This document shows positions 8,567 to 17,108 of a stretch of 64,000 bases of DNA, piece by piece. This DNA comes from Paenibacillus sp. UNC499MF (GTDB lineage Bacteria > Bacillota > Bacilli > Paenibacillales > NBRC-103111): contig NZ_FNVF01000007.1 of NCBI RefSeq assembly GCF_900107975.1, forward strand, positions 30,954-94,953, given 5' to 3'. Within the stretch, counting starts at the first letter, position 1; each line of letters starts with the position of its first letter. Both the position numbers and the translations under genes were made by a program. A model generated the notes under the pieces. The model saw nothing but the letters and a program-made list of their open reading frames with translations. It was not told the origin of the DNA and made no database searches.

Positions 8567-9247
8567 ATGGATATTTATGCGATAAACCTGCGTTTGGACG
8601 ACAAAGAAACGGTGCAGCATGCGGACCGGCTGATGGTCCATCTGTCCGAGGAGAAGCGGGCCAAGGCCCAGAAGTTTTACCGCCAAGAGGACCGTATAAG
8701 GGCGGTTGCCGCGGACGCTCTCGCGAGATGGTGCCTGTGCCGGAGATTGGCGGCAGTTAACCCGGAGCTGCGCTTCGGGACGAATGACTACGGCAAGCCG
8801 CACTTGACCGCACCCCGTACCGGCGTCCATTACAACGTGACGCATTCGGGCTGCTGGGTCGCGGCGGCCGTTGCGGAAGCGGAAGTCGGCATCGACGTGG
8901 AACAGATCCACCAGGTGGATCTGGATATTGCCGAACGATTCTTTTCCGCCGCGGAGAAGCAAGATCTCTTCAGCCTTCCTCCAGAGGAGCGGCTGGATTA
9001 TTTCTTCGATCTGTGGACGCTCAAAGAAAGCTACATCAAAGCGGTCGGCAAGGGCTTGTCGATCCCGCTGGACTCTTTTTCCATCCGCAGGAGAGGGAAG
9101 GGAATGTTCGGGCTGGAGCCGCAGCCGACCCATGTTTTCAGGCAGTATGAGATTGACGGTCCTTACAAATTGTCCGTTTGCTCGACTTTGGATACTTTTC
9201 CGGGTCACGTTACGTTTTTGCGCCTGGAGGATCTGGTGTTTCAATAG
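8567..9247 (+). CDS. 4'-phosphopantetheinyl transferase, Sfp type
   Basis: A 226-residue enzyme that moves phosphopantetheine from CoA to carrier proteins of non-ribosomal peptide, polyketide or fatty acid synthases. Motifs in order: GKPHL, YNVTHSGCWVAAAV, GIDVEQI (Mg-binding Asp and Glu) and FFDLWTLKESYIKAVGKGL (Mg-binding Glu and Lys). Length equals that of Sfp. No synthetase lies in the window, so it likely serves loci elsewhere. Its last 38 bp overlap the 3' end of alkA on the other strand. The ribosome site GGGGAT is modest. Confidence 0.9.
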   Translation: MDIYAINLRLDDKETVQHADRLMVHLSEEKRAKAQKFYRQEDRIRAVAADALARWCLCRRLAAVNPELRFGTNDYGKPHLTAPRTGVHYNVTHSGCWVAAAVAEAEVGIDVEQIHQVDLDIAERFFSAAEKQDLFSLPPEERLDYFFDLWTLKESYIKAVGKGLSIPLDSFSIRRRGKGMFGLEPQPTHVFRQYEIDGPYKLSVCSTLDTFPGHVTFLRLEDLVFQ

Positions 9248-10202
9248 AAAGAGAACCTTCCGGCATGAGGCTTCTCCATAGATAAAATACCGCATAAGCC
9301 TCCCATCCCCGCCAGGGAGCGAAAAGGCGCCGGATCTCTTCGAGAGCCGGCTTTTGCGTGCGGTGCAGCAGCAGCTTCAGCGCATTATGAAGCCCGGCGT
9401 CCCCGATAGGGAAGGCGGCCGGGTTCCTCAGGCAGCGCATCAGCACGTAATGCGCGGTCCACGGGCCGATGCCGCGTATGGCGAGCAGGGTGTGCTCGGC
9501 GTCCTCATAGGAACCGGAGGCGAGGAGTGCTTCTTTGGACAGGGTGCCGCTGTCCATCAGACCCGCCACATGAAGGATATACTCGGCCTTCTTGCCGGTG
9601 AACTGGAGCTGCCTCAGCTCCTCAACGGTCACGCCGGCCAGGTCGCCCGGTTTCGGGAACAGCCAGTACGAGCGGTCATCCACGACCAGCTTCCTGCCGT
9701 AATTCTCCACAAGCCTGCGCTTGAGCGTATAAGCGAACGTCAAATTAATCTGCTGCCCGGCGATTGCCCAGCACAGGGCCTCGAACAGATGCGGCACGCC
9801 GATGATGCGGAGCCCGAAATACCTGGAGGCAAGCGGCCCGAGCAAAGGATCGGACTGAGCCATCGCGTAGAAGGGCGTCATATCCCGGGCAAGGTCCAGC
9901 CATTCCGCGGTGTAGGCCACGGCTTCCCGGACGGCGTCCGGACTGGCGGGCGGGCCTTGGACAAACCGGAGCTGGAGCCTGCCGGGACACGGTTCGCTGA
10001 TTTCGGTCGGAAGCAGTTCTTTCCCCGCTTCGAGCAGCTTATAGATGCGGCCGTTCTCCACGCTGTGAAGGCATTCCAGAGGGGAACGCGTCAGGTACAG
10101 GAGCGTTTCCGCGTAGCTGAACGCCGCCGGCGTTTCGATTTGCGCGATTCCCGTATGTTCGTCAAAACTGAAAACGGGCGTGTCCTTTTGCCGTGTAGTC
10201 AT
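9210..10202 (-). CDS. alkA: DNA-3-methyladenine glycosylase II (AlkA-type HhH-GPD)
   Basis: A 330-residue base-excision glycosylase removing alkylated purines. An N-terminal TBP-like sandwich (to about residue 115) is followed by a helix-hairpin-helix GPD domain: ALCWAIAGQQINLTFA, then IRGIGPWTAHYVLMR (the hairpin GxGxW) and the catalytic Asp in FPIGDAGLHNALK. The ATG at 10202 has GGAGGG 7 nt upstream and lies 41 bp inside the end of adaB, implying translational coupling. A longer in-frame start at 10271 is less likely. Its 3' end runs into the convergent Sfp-type gene with no terminator between. Confidence 0.9.
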   Translation of the reverse strand: MTTRQKDTPVFSFDEHTGIAQIETPAAFSYAETLLYLTRSPLECLHSVENGRIYKLLEAGKELLPTEISEPCPGRLQLRFVQGPPASPDAVREAVAYTAEWLDLARDMTPFYAMAQSDPLLGPLASRYFGLRIIGVPHLFEALCWAIAGQQINLTFAYTLKRRLVENYGRKLVVDDRSYWLFPKPGDLAGVTVEELRQLQFTGKKAEYILHVAGLMDSGTLSKEALLASGSYEDAEHTLLAIRGIGPWTAHYVLMRCLRNPAAFPIGDAGLHNALKLLLHRTQKPALEEIRRLFAPWRGWEAYAVFYLWRSLMPEGSLSIETPDPPGAKT

Positions 10203-10728
10203 GGAATCCCTCCAGTCTGAGCAACTCTTCTTTAACCTGAAGGCCTCCTCTGAAACCGGTAAGCGCCGCATTCTTGCCGATAACGCGGTGGCAGGGGACG
10301 ATGATGGGAACGGGATTGGCTCCGTTGGCCGTACCGACCGCTCTTACGGCTGCGGGACTGCCTACGCTTGCCGCAATGTCGGAGTAGCTGCGCGTTTCCC
10401 CGAATGGGATTTCGGCAAGAGCTTTCCAGACCGAAATCTGAAAAGCCGTTCCCCGCATATCGAGCGGAACGTCGAATTGCTGCCGGGTCCCTTCGAGATA
10501 TTCTTTCAGTTGAAGGAGATATGGGGCCATCTGTTCTTCGTCTTCAATCAGCACGGCGCCGGGAATCTGCCTGGCGGCCCAGCTTTTCAAGGTGTCCAGA
10601 CTCTCGGTCGGCCACGTAATGCGGCACAATCCCCGGTCTGTGGCGGCTATATATAAAGGCCGGTTCCGGAAAAGGGGATGCACCAGGGCCGCCCAATAAA
10701 TTTCGGTTGTCGCCGAAAGAGTGTTCAT
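10162..10728 (-). CDS. adaB: Methylated-DNA-protein-cysteine methyltransferase (AdaB/Ogt)
   Basis: A 188-residue suicide repair protein for O6-methylguanine and O4-methylthymine. The active site PCHRVIG sits near residue 145, followed by GFRGGLQVKEELL; the DNA-binding helix-turn-helix segment is RSYSDIAASVGSPAAVRAVG with its arginine finger. AGGAGG lies 8 nt before the ATG. It is the middle gene of adaA-adaB-alkA, separated from adaA by a 179-bp gap filled with pentanucleotide repeats. Confidence 0.93.
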   Translation of the reverse strand: MNTLSATTEIYWAALVHPLFRNRPLYIAATDRGLCRITWPTESLDTLKSWAARQIPGAVLIEDEEQMAPYLLQLKEYLEGTRQQFDVPLDMRGTAFQISVWKALAEIPFGETRSYSDIAASVGSPAAVRAVGTANGANPVPIIVPCHRVIGKNAALTGFRGGLQVKEELLRLEGFHDYTAKGHARFQF

Positions 10729-10765
10729 TTTGTTTGCCTCCTGTTTGTCTCGGTTTGTTTTGGTT

Positions 10766-10835
10766 TGAACGGAATTGAACTGAATTGAATTGAACGGAAT
10801 TGAATGGAATTGAATTGAGCCGAACCGAACCGAAT
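10766..10835. repeat. Pentanucleotide repeat, 14 units (TGAAY/GGAAT/CGAAC variants)
   Basis: Fourteen consecutive 5-base units in perfect register, mainly TGAAT, TGAAC, GGAAT and CGAAC. The surrounding bases 10736-10885 drift into related T/G/A-rich sequence. It lies in the gap between adaA and adaB, in the presumed transcript. Confidence 0.9.
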
Positions 10836-10907
10836 TTATTTGAAATAAATTAACTTAAGCTGATTTAAATTGAATTGTCTATACTTCACTTTGGCAGCGG
10901 TTCTCAC

Positions 10908-11477
10908 TCAGGAATTCCGGGCATTCCGTTCCCTGTATTCATTCGGCGTACAGCCGGCGGTTTTATGAAAGACGGCGGAGAAATGGGAAGCGCTGCGGAA
11001 GCCTACCGATGCCGCGATTTCGCCAATGGCTTGTTCGCTCCCGGACAGCCGCCGCTCCGCCTCCTCCATGCGGGTAAGAAGCAGCTGGCGCGAGGGACTG
11101 ATTCCGGTCGTCCGTTTGAACGTGCGCTGCAGATGATAAGGGCTCATGTTCAGCTCGGAAGCAAGCCCATGCAGCGTCAAATTTTCGCCGTAGCGGGTGC
11201 GGATCACATCTAGTACGGTTTCCGCCAGTTCCGCGTCGGGTCCGTGGGGACTCGGGTTCTCGGGCTTGCACCTTTTACAGGGACGAAACCCGGCTGCCAG
11301 AGCTCCTTCGATACTTTCGTAAACCTTTACGTTTTCGGGCCTCGGAGTCCGCGACCGGCAGGAGGGCCTGCAAAATATGCCCGTAGACGTAATGCCCACA
11401 TAATACTGCCCGTCATGGCGGGTATCTCTGCTTAAAATCGTCTCATAGACGGATTTGAAAATAGTGTCTTCGTTCAT
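10908..11477 (-). CDS. adaA: Ada-type methylphosphotriester methyltransferase and AraC-family activator
   Basis: A 189-residue sensor-activator. Residues 20-75 form the Ada zinc domain with four cysteines (FCRPSC and CKRC); the first accepts a methyl group from DNA phosphotriesters. Residues 82-185 are an AraC HTH domain (LTLHGLASELNMSPYHLQR and IGEIAASVGFRSASHFS). Methylated AdaA activates the adaA-adaB pair in B. subtilis, so it should control the three-gene operon here. GGAGGTG lies 11 nt before the ATG. Confidence 0.92.
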   Translation of the reverse strand: MNEDTIFKSVYETILSRDTRHDGQYYVGITSTGIFCRPSCRSRTPRPENVKVYESIEGALAAGFRPCKRCKPENPSPHGPDAELAETVLDVIRTRYGENLTLHGLASELNMSPYHLQRTFKRTTGISPSRQLLLTRMEEAERRLSGSEQAIGEIAASVGFRSASHFSAVFHKTAGCTPNEYRERNARNS

Positions 11478-11504
11478 CCGTTAACCGCACCTCCTTCTCT
11501 ACCC

Positions 11505-11533
11505 ATTATAAACTTCCGCCCGGTGCTTGATAA
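11505..11533 (-). promoter_or_regulatory. Promoter of adaA-adaB-alkA
   Basis: On the minus strand TTATCA (11528-11533), 17 bp, TATAAT (11505-11510), about 28 nt before the adaA ATG. The weak -35 fits a promoter needing activation by methylated AdaA. Confidence 0.55.
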
Positions 11534-11703
11534 TAGGAGTGAAATAGGACAGCAAAAATTCGCTAAGACCCGGAATGCGCGAGAATATGAACGCAAAAGG
11601 AAGAGAGAAGCCTTGCACGGACGTGCTGCCCGGTTTTCCTGAGCTTCGCTTTCCACTATAATAAAGGAAGATTTTGTACAAAAAGGATGGAGGAGATCAG
11701 ACA

Positions 11704-12285
11704 ATGAAACGCATAGCGGTTTTCTGCGGATCGAGCAACGGGGCATCGGAGGTCTACAGGGAAGGAGCCGTGAGGCTTGGGCGCGAGCTCGCGGAGCGGG
11801 GGCTGGCCCTTGTGTACGGAGGCGCCAGTGTCGGGTTGATGGGGGCCGTGGCCGATGCGGTTCTGGAAGCCGGCGGCGAAGTCATCGGAGTTATCCCGAA
11901 AATGCTGGAAAACCGGGAAATTTCCCATCACGGGCTGACGGAACTGATCGTTGTCGAATCCATGCATGAGCGCAAAGCGAAGATGGCGGACCTTGCGGAC
12001 GGATTTATGGCACTTCCGGGAGGCCCGGGCACGCTGGAGGAGTTTGTGGAAATTTATACGTGGGGACAACTCGGGCTTCACCGCAAGCCGTTCGGGCTGG
12101 TTAATCTCAATCGGTATTACGATCCCCTCGTCGCTCTCTTCGACCGGATGAATCAGGAGCAGTTTATGCAGGACAAATACCGCTCGATGGTTCTGGTGAA
12201 CGAAGACCCGGCCAAACTGCTGGAAGAGTTCGCTTCCTATGAAGCTCCGGAAGTCAAAACGTACATAAAAAACGAACAGACCTGA
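11704..12285 (+). CDS. LOG-family nucleotide phosphoribohydrolase (TIGR00730 type)
   Basis: A 193-residue Rossmann-fold protein. FCGSSNG at the N-terminus, LVYGGASVGLMG and the diagnostic PGGPGTLEEFVEIYTWGQLG are all present. Family members hydrolyse nucleoside 5'-monophosphates (AMP, cytokinin ribotides) to base and ribose-5-phosphate. GGAGGAG precedes ATG 11704; an upstream in-frame start at 11674 has no ribosome site. A -10 TATAAT lies at 11657-11662. It stands alone but next to nucleoside salvage genes, which fits a nucleotide-degrading role. Confidence 0.88.
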   Translation: MKRIAVFCGSSNGASEVYREGAVRLGRELAERGLALVYGGASVGLMGAVADAVLEAGGEVIGVIPKMLENREISHHGLTELIVVESMHERKAKMADLADGFMALPGGPGTLEEFVEIYTWGQLGLHRKPFGLVNLNRYYDPLVALFDRMNQEQFMQDKYRSMVLVNEDPAKLLEEFASYEAPEVKTYIKNEQT

Positions 12286-12329
12286 AATTTCAGACATTCT
12301 AAGTAAAATGTGACGAAAAGAAGCATACT

Positions 12330-12381
12330 AGAGTCGGTTACGGTCTTCTTGGGAAAGAAGACTGTAAGGGCTCTTTTTTAT
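12330..12381 (+). terminator. Terminator after the LOG-family gene
   Basis: A 12-bp stem (12339-12350 with 12355-12366, one wobble) inside an outer AGAG/CTCT pairing, followed by six T at 12374-12379. Confidence 0.8.
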
Positions 12382-12426
12382 GTTCGGAAAAAGAGCGGAA
12401 TAAGCCCCTGAGACACAAAAATGACA

Positions 12427-12477
12427 TGAACATAATTTTACGATGTGTTTTACATATGTTCACGTGTGTGCTATTAT
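12427..12477 (+). promoter_or_regulatory. deoC operon promoter with two DeoR-like half sites
   Basis: TTTACA (12449-12454), 17-bp spacer, TATTAT (12472-12477). TGAACATAATTTTA at 12427-12440 and its inverse TTTACATATGTTCA at 12449-12462 form a widely spaced inverted pair overlapping the -35, matching the palindrome-plus-repeat arrangement described for B. subtilis DeoR. Confidence 0.75.
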
Positions 12478-12550
12478 GAAGGCATGGAATTCCTACACAC
12501 ACTGTCTTTTTTACAGGGCATGACAACTCATAATCAAGGAGTGTAAACAC

Positions 12551-13216
12551 ATGAGCATAGCCGGAATGATCGATCACACGCTGCTTCGCGCAGACGCCAC
12601 AAAGCCTGAAATCACGAAGCTGACGGAAGAGGCGAAGAAGTACGGATTCGCGTCCGTCTGCGTAAATCCGACCTGGGTCGTTTATGCGGCCGAACAGCTT
12701 GCGGGAACGCCCGTGAAAGTTTGTACGGTCATCGGATTCCCTCTGGGTGCTACGACATCTGCCGTGAAAGCGTTTGAAACGAAGGATGCGATTGCAAACG
12801 GAGCCGGAGAAGTCGACATGGTCATCAACATCGGCGCCTTGAAAGCCGGAGACGATACGCTGGTGGAAAACGACATCAGAGCTGTTGTCGAAGCTGCCGC
12901 GGGCAAAGCCCTCGTTAAAGTTATCATTGAAACCAGCCTTCTTACGGACGAGGAAAAAGTGCGCGCAAGCGAGCTGGCGGTTAAAGCGGGAGCGGACTTC
13001 GTGAAGACGTCCACCGGGTTCTCGACGGGTGGAGCGACACCTGCGGATGTAGCGCTGATGCGCAAAACCGTCGGTCCCGACGTAGGCGTCAAAGCATCGG
13101 GCGGCGTACGCAGCCTCGAAGACATGAACGGCATGATCGAAGCCGGAGCAACCCGCATCGGAGCGAGCTCGGGCGTGAAAATCATGGAAGGCGGCCAGTC
13201 CGCTTCTTCTTATTAA
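12551..13216 (+). CDS. deoC: Deoxyribose-phosphate aldolase
   Basis: A 221-residue class I aldolase splitting 2-deoxyribose-5-phosphate into acetaldehyde and glyceraldehyde-3-phosphate. Visible: IDHTLL near the start, [27 protein letters not shown], the Schiff-base lysine in DFVKTSTGF, and KASGGVR. AAGGAG precedes ATG 12551. It opens the deoC-cdd-nupC-deoB-deoD-pdp run and carries the DeoR-like promoter. Confidence 0.96.
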   Translation: MSIAGMIDHTLLRADATKPEITKLTEEAKKYGFASVCVNPTWVVYAAEQLAGTPVKVCTVIGFPLGATTSAVKAFETKDAIANGAGEVDMVINIGALKAGDDTLVENDIRAVVEAAAGKALVKVIIETSLLTDEEKVRASELAVKAGADFVKTSTGFSTGGATPADVALMRKTVGPDVGVKASGGVRSLEDMNGMIEAGATRIGASSGVKIMEGGQSASSY

Positions 13217-13243
13217 ACCCTGACCTTCAAGGAGGACGGATCC

Positions 13244-13645
13244 ATGAAAGACCAGCTGATTCAGGAAGCGATTGAAGCCCGCAAGCAGGCCTATGTGCCT
13301 TATTCGGGCTTCCAGGTCGGAGCGGCCGTGCTCACGGGCGGGAAGGTTTACCGGGGATGCAACGTTGAGAATGCATCCTACGGTTTAACCAACTGCGCGG
13401 AGCGGACGGCTATTTTCAAAGCAGTTTCGGAAGGCGAAGGCGGGCACAAGCTTGAAGCGATCGCCATCGTGGCGGACACGGAAGGACCGGTATCGCCATG
13501 CGGCGCATGCAGGCAGGTTATCGCCGAATTCAGCGACCGGAACACGAAGATTTACTTGACCAATCTTCACGGCAATACCGAAGAATGGACAATCGATCGG
13601 CTGCTCCCTGGAGCTTTTCAAGCCGACGATATGGAAAAAAAGTAA
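13244..13645 (+). CDS. cdd: Cytidine deaminase
   Basis: A 133-residue homotetrameric-type zinc deaminase converting (deoxy)cytidine to (deoxy)uridine. The catalytic motif NCAERTAI supplies a zinc cysteine and the proton-shuttling glutamate; PCGACRQVI supplies two zinc cysteines. YVPYSGFQVGAA is the conserved N-terminal segment. AAGGAGG lies before the ATG, 27 nt after deoC stops. The product feeds Pdp. Confidence 0.96.
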   Translation: MKDQLIQEAIEARKQAYVPYSGFQVGAAVLTGGKVYRGCNVENASYGLTNCAERTAIFKAVSEGEGGHKLEAIAIVADTEGPVSPCGACRQVIAEFSDRNTKIYLTNLHGNTEEWTIDRLLPGAFQADDMEKK

Positions 13646-13677
13646 AATTGGTTATGAAACTTCTTCTTGCAAATTGA

Positions 13678-13692
13678 ATGTAAGCGCTTAAT
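13678..13692 (+). promoter_or_regulatory. cre site before nupC
   Basis: ATGTAAGCGCTTAAT fits the CcpA consensus WTGNAANCGNWNNCW with one mismatch (A for C near the end) and has the palindromic AAGCGCTT core. Lying within the operon, it may act as a roadblock or mark an internal promoter. Confidence 0.65.
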
Positions 13693-13711
13693 AGATTTTC
13701 AGGTTCAGAGA

Positions 13712-13741
13712 CCGGCATCCGCATCGAATGTGCTGATGCCG
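13712..13741 (+). other. Hairpin between cdd and nupC
   Basis: CGGCATC and GATGCCG pair around an inner CGCAT/ATGTG stem. There is no T-run, so an RNA processing or stabilising element is more likely than a terminator. Confidence 0.5.
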
Positions 13742-13766
13742 AGCAACCATTGGGGGAAACACTAAC

Positions 13767-14945
13767 ATGAAATATTTAGTTGCTATTCTGGGCGTGCTTG
13801 TCGTGTTCGGGCTTACTTACGCCGCCAGCAACAACCGTCACAAAATCCGGTACCGTCCGCTGTTCGTCATGATCGCCCTTCAGGTGGTCCTGGCATTCGC
13901 TCTTCTGAATACGAGCGCGGGCGAATTTCTGATCCGCGGCTTCGCGAGTGTATTCGAATCGCTTCTCGCTTACGCGTCCGAGGGGATCAATTTTGTGTTC
14001 GGCGGCATCGCGAACGACAAGACGTCTCCGTTCTTCCTGAACGTGCTGCTTCCTATCGTATTCATTTCCGCATTGATCGGGATTTTGCAGTATACTAAAA
14101 TCTTGCCGTTTATCGTGAAATACATCGGTCTGGTGCTCAGTAAGGTCAACGGAATGGGCAAGCTTGAATCTTACAACGCCGTGGCGTCCGCGATTCTGGG
14201 CCAATCGGAAGTATTCATTTCGGTGAAGAAGCAGATCGGCCTGCTGCCGAAACACCGCCTGTACACGCTTTGCGCATCGGCCATGTCCACGGTTTCGATG
14301 TCCATCGTCGGAGCTTACATGCAAATGATCGAGCCGAAGTTTGTCGTAACGGCGCTGGTGTTGAACCTGTTCGGCGGTTTTATTATCTCGTCGATTCTTA
14401 ACCCTTACGTGGTTACGAAGGAAGAAGATATTCTTGAAGTCCAAGAAGAAGAGAAGCAGTCTTTCTTCGAAATGCTGGGAGAATATATTCTCGACGGTTT
14501 TAAAGTCGCTATCATCGTGGCGGCCATGCTGATCGGTTTCGTGGCCCTGATTGCCTTGATCAACGGTATTTTCAACGGCATTTTCGGCATCTCGTTCCAG
14601 TCTCTGCTCGGGTACATTTTCGCTCCGTTCGCGTTTGTAATGGGCGTGCCTTGGGCCGAAGCGGTCGAAGCCGGAAGCATCATGGCAACCAAGATGGTCT
14701 CCAACGAGTTCGTCGCCATGCTCGACCTTGCCAAGCATACGACGATGTCCCCGCGGACCGTCGGAATCGTCTCGGTATTCCTCGTTTCCTTCGCGAACTT
14801 CTCCTCCATCGGGATCATCGCCGGTGCGGTCAAAGGGCTTCACGAAAAGCAGGGCAACGTTGTGGCCCGTTTTGGTTTAAAATTACTGTATGGAGCTACA
14901 TTGGTCAGCGTCCTGTCGGCTACGATTGCGGGGCTGTTCCTGTAA
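13767..14945 (+). CDS. nupC: Concentrative nucleoside transporter (NupC family)
   Basis: A 392-residue CNT-family importer with eight or more hydrophobic segments that moves pyrimidine and some purine nucleosides with protons. Typical stretches: [22 protein letters not shown] (split for length), [11 protein letters not shown], and [10 protein letters not shown] with [18 protein letters not shown] near the C-terminus. The order deoC-nupC-pdp is known from B. subtilis; here cdd and deoB-deoD are interleaved. Confidence 0.93.
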   Translation: MKYLVAILGVLVVFGLTYAASNNRHKIRYRPLFVMIALQVVLAFALLNTSAGEFLIRGFASVFESLLAYASEGINFVFGGIANDKTSPFFLNVLLPIVFISALIGILQYTKILPFIVKYIGLVLSKVNGMGKLESYNAVASAILGQSEVFISVKKQIGLLPKHRLYTLCASAMSTVSMSIVGAYMQMIEPKFVVTALVLNLFGGFIISSILNPYVVTKEEDILEVQEEEKQSFFEMLGEYILDGFKVAIIVAAMLIGFVALIALINGIFNGIFGISFQSLLGYIFAPFAFVMGVPWAEAVEAGSIMATKMVSNEFVAMLDLAKHTTMSPRTVGIVSVFLVSFANFSSIGIIAGAVKGLHEKQGNVVARFGLKLLYGATLVSVLSATIAGLFL

Positions 14946-14971
14946 GCTGAATAGGAAAGGAAGCGTGAAAC

Positions 14972-16153
14972 ATGACTATGTTTAAACGGATTCACCTGAT
15001 TGTGCTGGACTCGGTCGGTATCGGCGAAGCGCCGGATGCCGCTAAATTCGACGACTTCGATGTCAATACCCTCGGACATATCGCCCGGGAGAGGGGCGGC
15101 CTCAACATGCCGAACATGGCCAAGCTGGGCCTATCCAATATCAGCCCGATCGAAGGCGTGCCTGCGGCGGACAAGCCGCTGGCTTACTTTACGAAGATGC
15201 AGGAAGCGTCGAACGGGAAAGATACGATGACCGGACACTGGGAAATCATGGGCCTGAATATCGAGACTCCTTTTCGGGTGTTTCCGGACGGCTTCCCGGA
15301 TGAGCTGATCGGGCGCATCGAAGAGAAGACCGGCCGCAAAGTGATCGGCAATAAGCCGGCCAGCGGCACCGAAATCATCGACGAGCTCGGCGAAGAGCAC
15401 GTGAAAACCGGCGCGCTTATCATTTACACGTCCGCGGACTCCGTGCTGCAGATTGCCGCCCACGAAGACGTGGTGCCGCTTAAGGAGCTTTACGAAATTT
15501 GCGAGTTCTGCCGCGAAATTACGCTTGAAGATCCGTACATGCTGGGCCGCATCATCGCCCGCCCGTTCGTCGGCGAAGCCGGAAGCTTCAAACGGACGGC
15601 CAACCGTCACGATTACGCCTTGAAGCCTTTCGGCCGCACCACGATGAACGAGCTGAAAGACAAAGGCTTCGACGTGATCGCACTCGGCAAAATCTCCGAC
15701 ATCTACGATGGCGAAGGCGTTACGAAAGCGGTCCGGACCGTCTCCAACATGGACGGCATGGACAAGCTGGTGGACACGCTCGGCGAGTCCTTCACCGGAC
15801 TCAGCTTCCTGAACCTCGTCGATTTCGACGCCCTCTTCGGCCACCGCCGTGATCCGCAAGGATACGGACAAGCGCTGGAGGAGTACGACGCCCGCCTGCC
15901 GGAAGTGTTCGCCAAATTGACGGACGAGGATCTGCTGATCGTCACGGCCGACCACGGCAACGATCCGACCTATCGCGGAACGGACCATACACGCGAATAC
16001 GTGCCGCTGGTCGTTTACTCGCCGCGTTTTGCGGATGGCGGCAAAGAGCTGCCGCTGCGCCGCACGTTCGCCGATATCGGCGCTACCGTAGCGGACAACT
16101 TCGGCGTCACGCTGCCCGCCCACGGCACAAGCTTCTTGGCGGACTTGAAATAA
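14972..16153 (+). CDS. deoB: Phosphopentomutase
   Basis: A 393-residue alkaline-phosphatase-fold enzyme interconverting (deoxy)ribose-1- and 5-phosphates, linking the phosphorylases to DeoC. Metal ligands visible: [12 protein letters not shown] with the first Asp, [11 protein letters not shown] with the phosphorylated Thr, DALFGHRRD, and [19 protein letters not shown] second in-frame ATG at 14978 exists; AAAGGAAG spacing (10 nt) favours 14972. It follows nupC by 26 nt. Confidence 0.95.
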   Translation: MTMFKRIHLIVLDSVGIGEAPDAAKFDDFDVNTLGHIARERGGLNMPNMAKLGLSNISPIEGVPAADKPLAYFTKMQEASNGKDTMTGHWEIMGLNIETPFRVFPDGFPDELIGRIEEKTGRKVIGNKPASGTEIIDELGEEHVKTGALIIYTSADSVLQIAAHEDVVPLKELYEICEFCREITLEDPYMLGRIIARPFVGEAGSFKRTANRHDYALKPFGRTTMNELKDKGFDVIALGKISDIYDGEGVTKAVRTVSNMDGMDKLVDTLGESFTGLSFLNLVDFDALFGHRRDPQGYGQALEEYDARLPEVFAKLTDEDLLIVTADHGNDPTYRGTDHTREYVPLVVYSPRFADGGKELPLRRTFADIGATVADNFGVTLPAHGTSFLADLK

Positions 16154-16207
16154 ACCGGGACGATAAACCGTCCCTTCTATCCTTATTCATAACGGAGGTA
16201 CACGTTC

Positions 16208-16915
16208 ATGAGCGTTCATATTGGTGCAAAACCCGGCGATATCGCCGAAACGATCCTGCTTCCGGGCGACCCGCTGAGAGCGAAGTACATTGCGGAAACT
16301 TACTTGTCCGACGTAATCTGCTACAACGAAGTCCGCGGCATGCTGGGCTTCACCGGAACGTATCAGGGCAAGCGGGTTTCGGTGCAGGGATCGGGCATGG
16401 GGATTCCGTCGATCAGTATTTACGTCAACGAGCTGATCAGCCAGTACGGCGTCAAAAACCTGTTCCGCGTCGGCACGTGCGGAGCGATGCAGGAGCATGT
16501 CCGCGTCCGCGATGTGATCCTGGCTCAGGCGTCCTGCACGGATTCTAGCGCGAACCGCCACGTTTTCGGCGGCTTCGACTACTCTCCGATCGCGAGCTTC
16601 CCGCTGCTTAAAGCCGCTTATGAGCGCGGCGTAGAGAAGGGGCTTAAGCTTCATGTCGGCAACATCTTCAGCTCCGACATCTTCTACCGTGACGAGAAGA
16701 CAGTCGTACAGAAGCTGATGGATTACGGTGTGCTGGGCGTGGAGATGGAGACGACAGCACTATATACCCTTGCGGCCAAATTCGGCGCGAACGCTCTGAC
16801 AATTCTGACCGTCAGCGATCACCTTCTGACAGGCGAGGAAACCTCTTCGGAAGAGCGTCAGACTACTTTCAACGAGATGATGGAAGTGGCTTTAGATACG
16901 GCGATTTCGCTGTAA
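16208..16915 (+). CDS. deoD: Purine nucleoside phosphorylase, hexameric DeoD type
   Basis: A 235-residue enzyme that phosphorolyses adenosine, inosine and guanosine (deoxy and ribo). Seen: [43 protein letters not shown] and the catalytic Asp in [17 protein letters not shown] precedes the ATG. A small hairpin (GGGACG/CGTCCC, 16158-16175) lies between deoB and deoD. Together with PupG the cell covers both purine nucleoside specificities. Confidence 0.95.
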   Translation: MSVHIGAKPGDIAETILLPGDPLRAKYIAETYLSDVICYNEVRGMLGFTGTYQGKRVSVQGSGMGIPSISIYVNELISQYGVKNLFRVGTCGAMQEHVRVRDVILAQASCTDSSANRHVFGGFDYSPIASFPLLKAAYERGVEKGLKLHVGNIFSSDIFYRDEKTVVQKLMDYGVLGVEMETTALYTLAAKFGANALTILTVSDHLLTGEETSSEERQTTFNEMMEVALDTAISL

Positions 16916-16991
16916 AAAAGCCGCAGGCGGGAAGGTTTGTGACACAGGTATCTCTGATACAAGACGGATATACCACGCAAGTAGGCAGCAC

Positions 16992-17022
16992 AGACAAGAC
17001 AGTTAGACAAGACAGACAAGAC
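16992..17022 (+). repeat. Short direct repeat AGACAAGAC
   Basis: Three copies of AGACAAGAC occur within about 30 bp in the deoD-pdp gap, the last two nearly adjacent. I see no strong terminator in this gap, so pdp is probably transcribed with deoD. Confidence 0.7.
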
Positions 17023-17108
17023 GGATAAACGGGACACAGGTTTGACCGGTTACCCCGTGAACAGGAATTAGTTAAGAGTACTTACTGGTGAAGCGAGGAG
17101 AAAAGACG

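Noticed and set aside
10766-10835. CRISPR or protein-coding repeat
   Set aside because: Five-base period with no spacers, not a multiple of three, and located between two genes.
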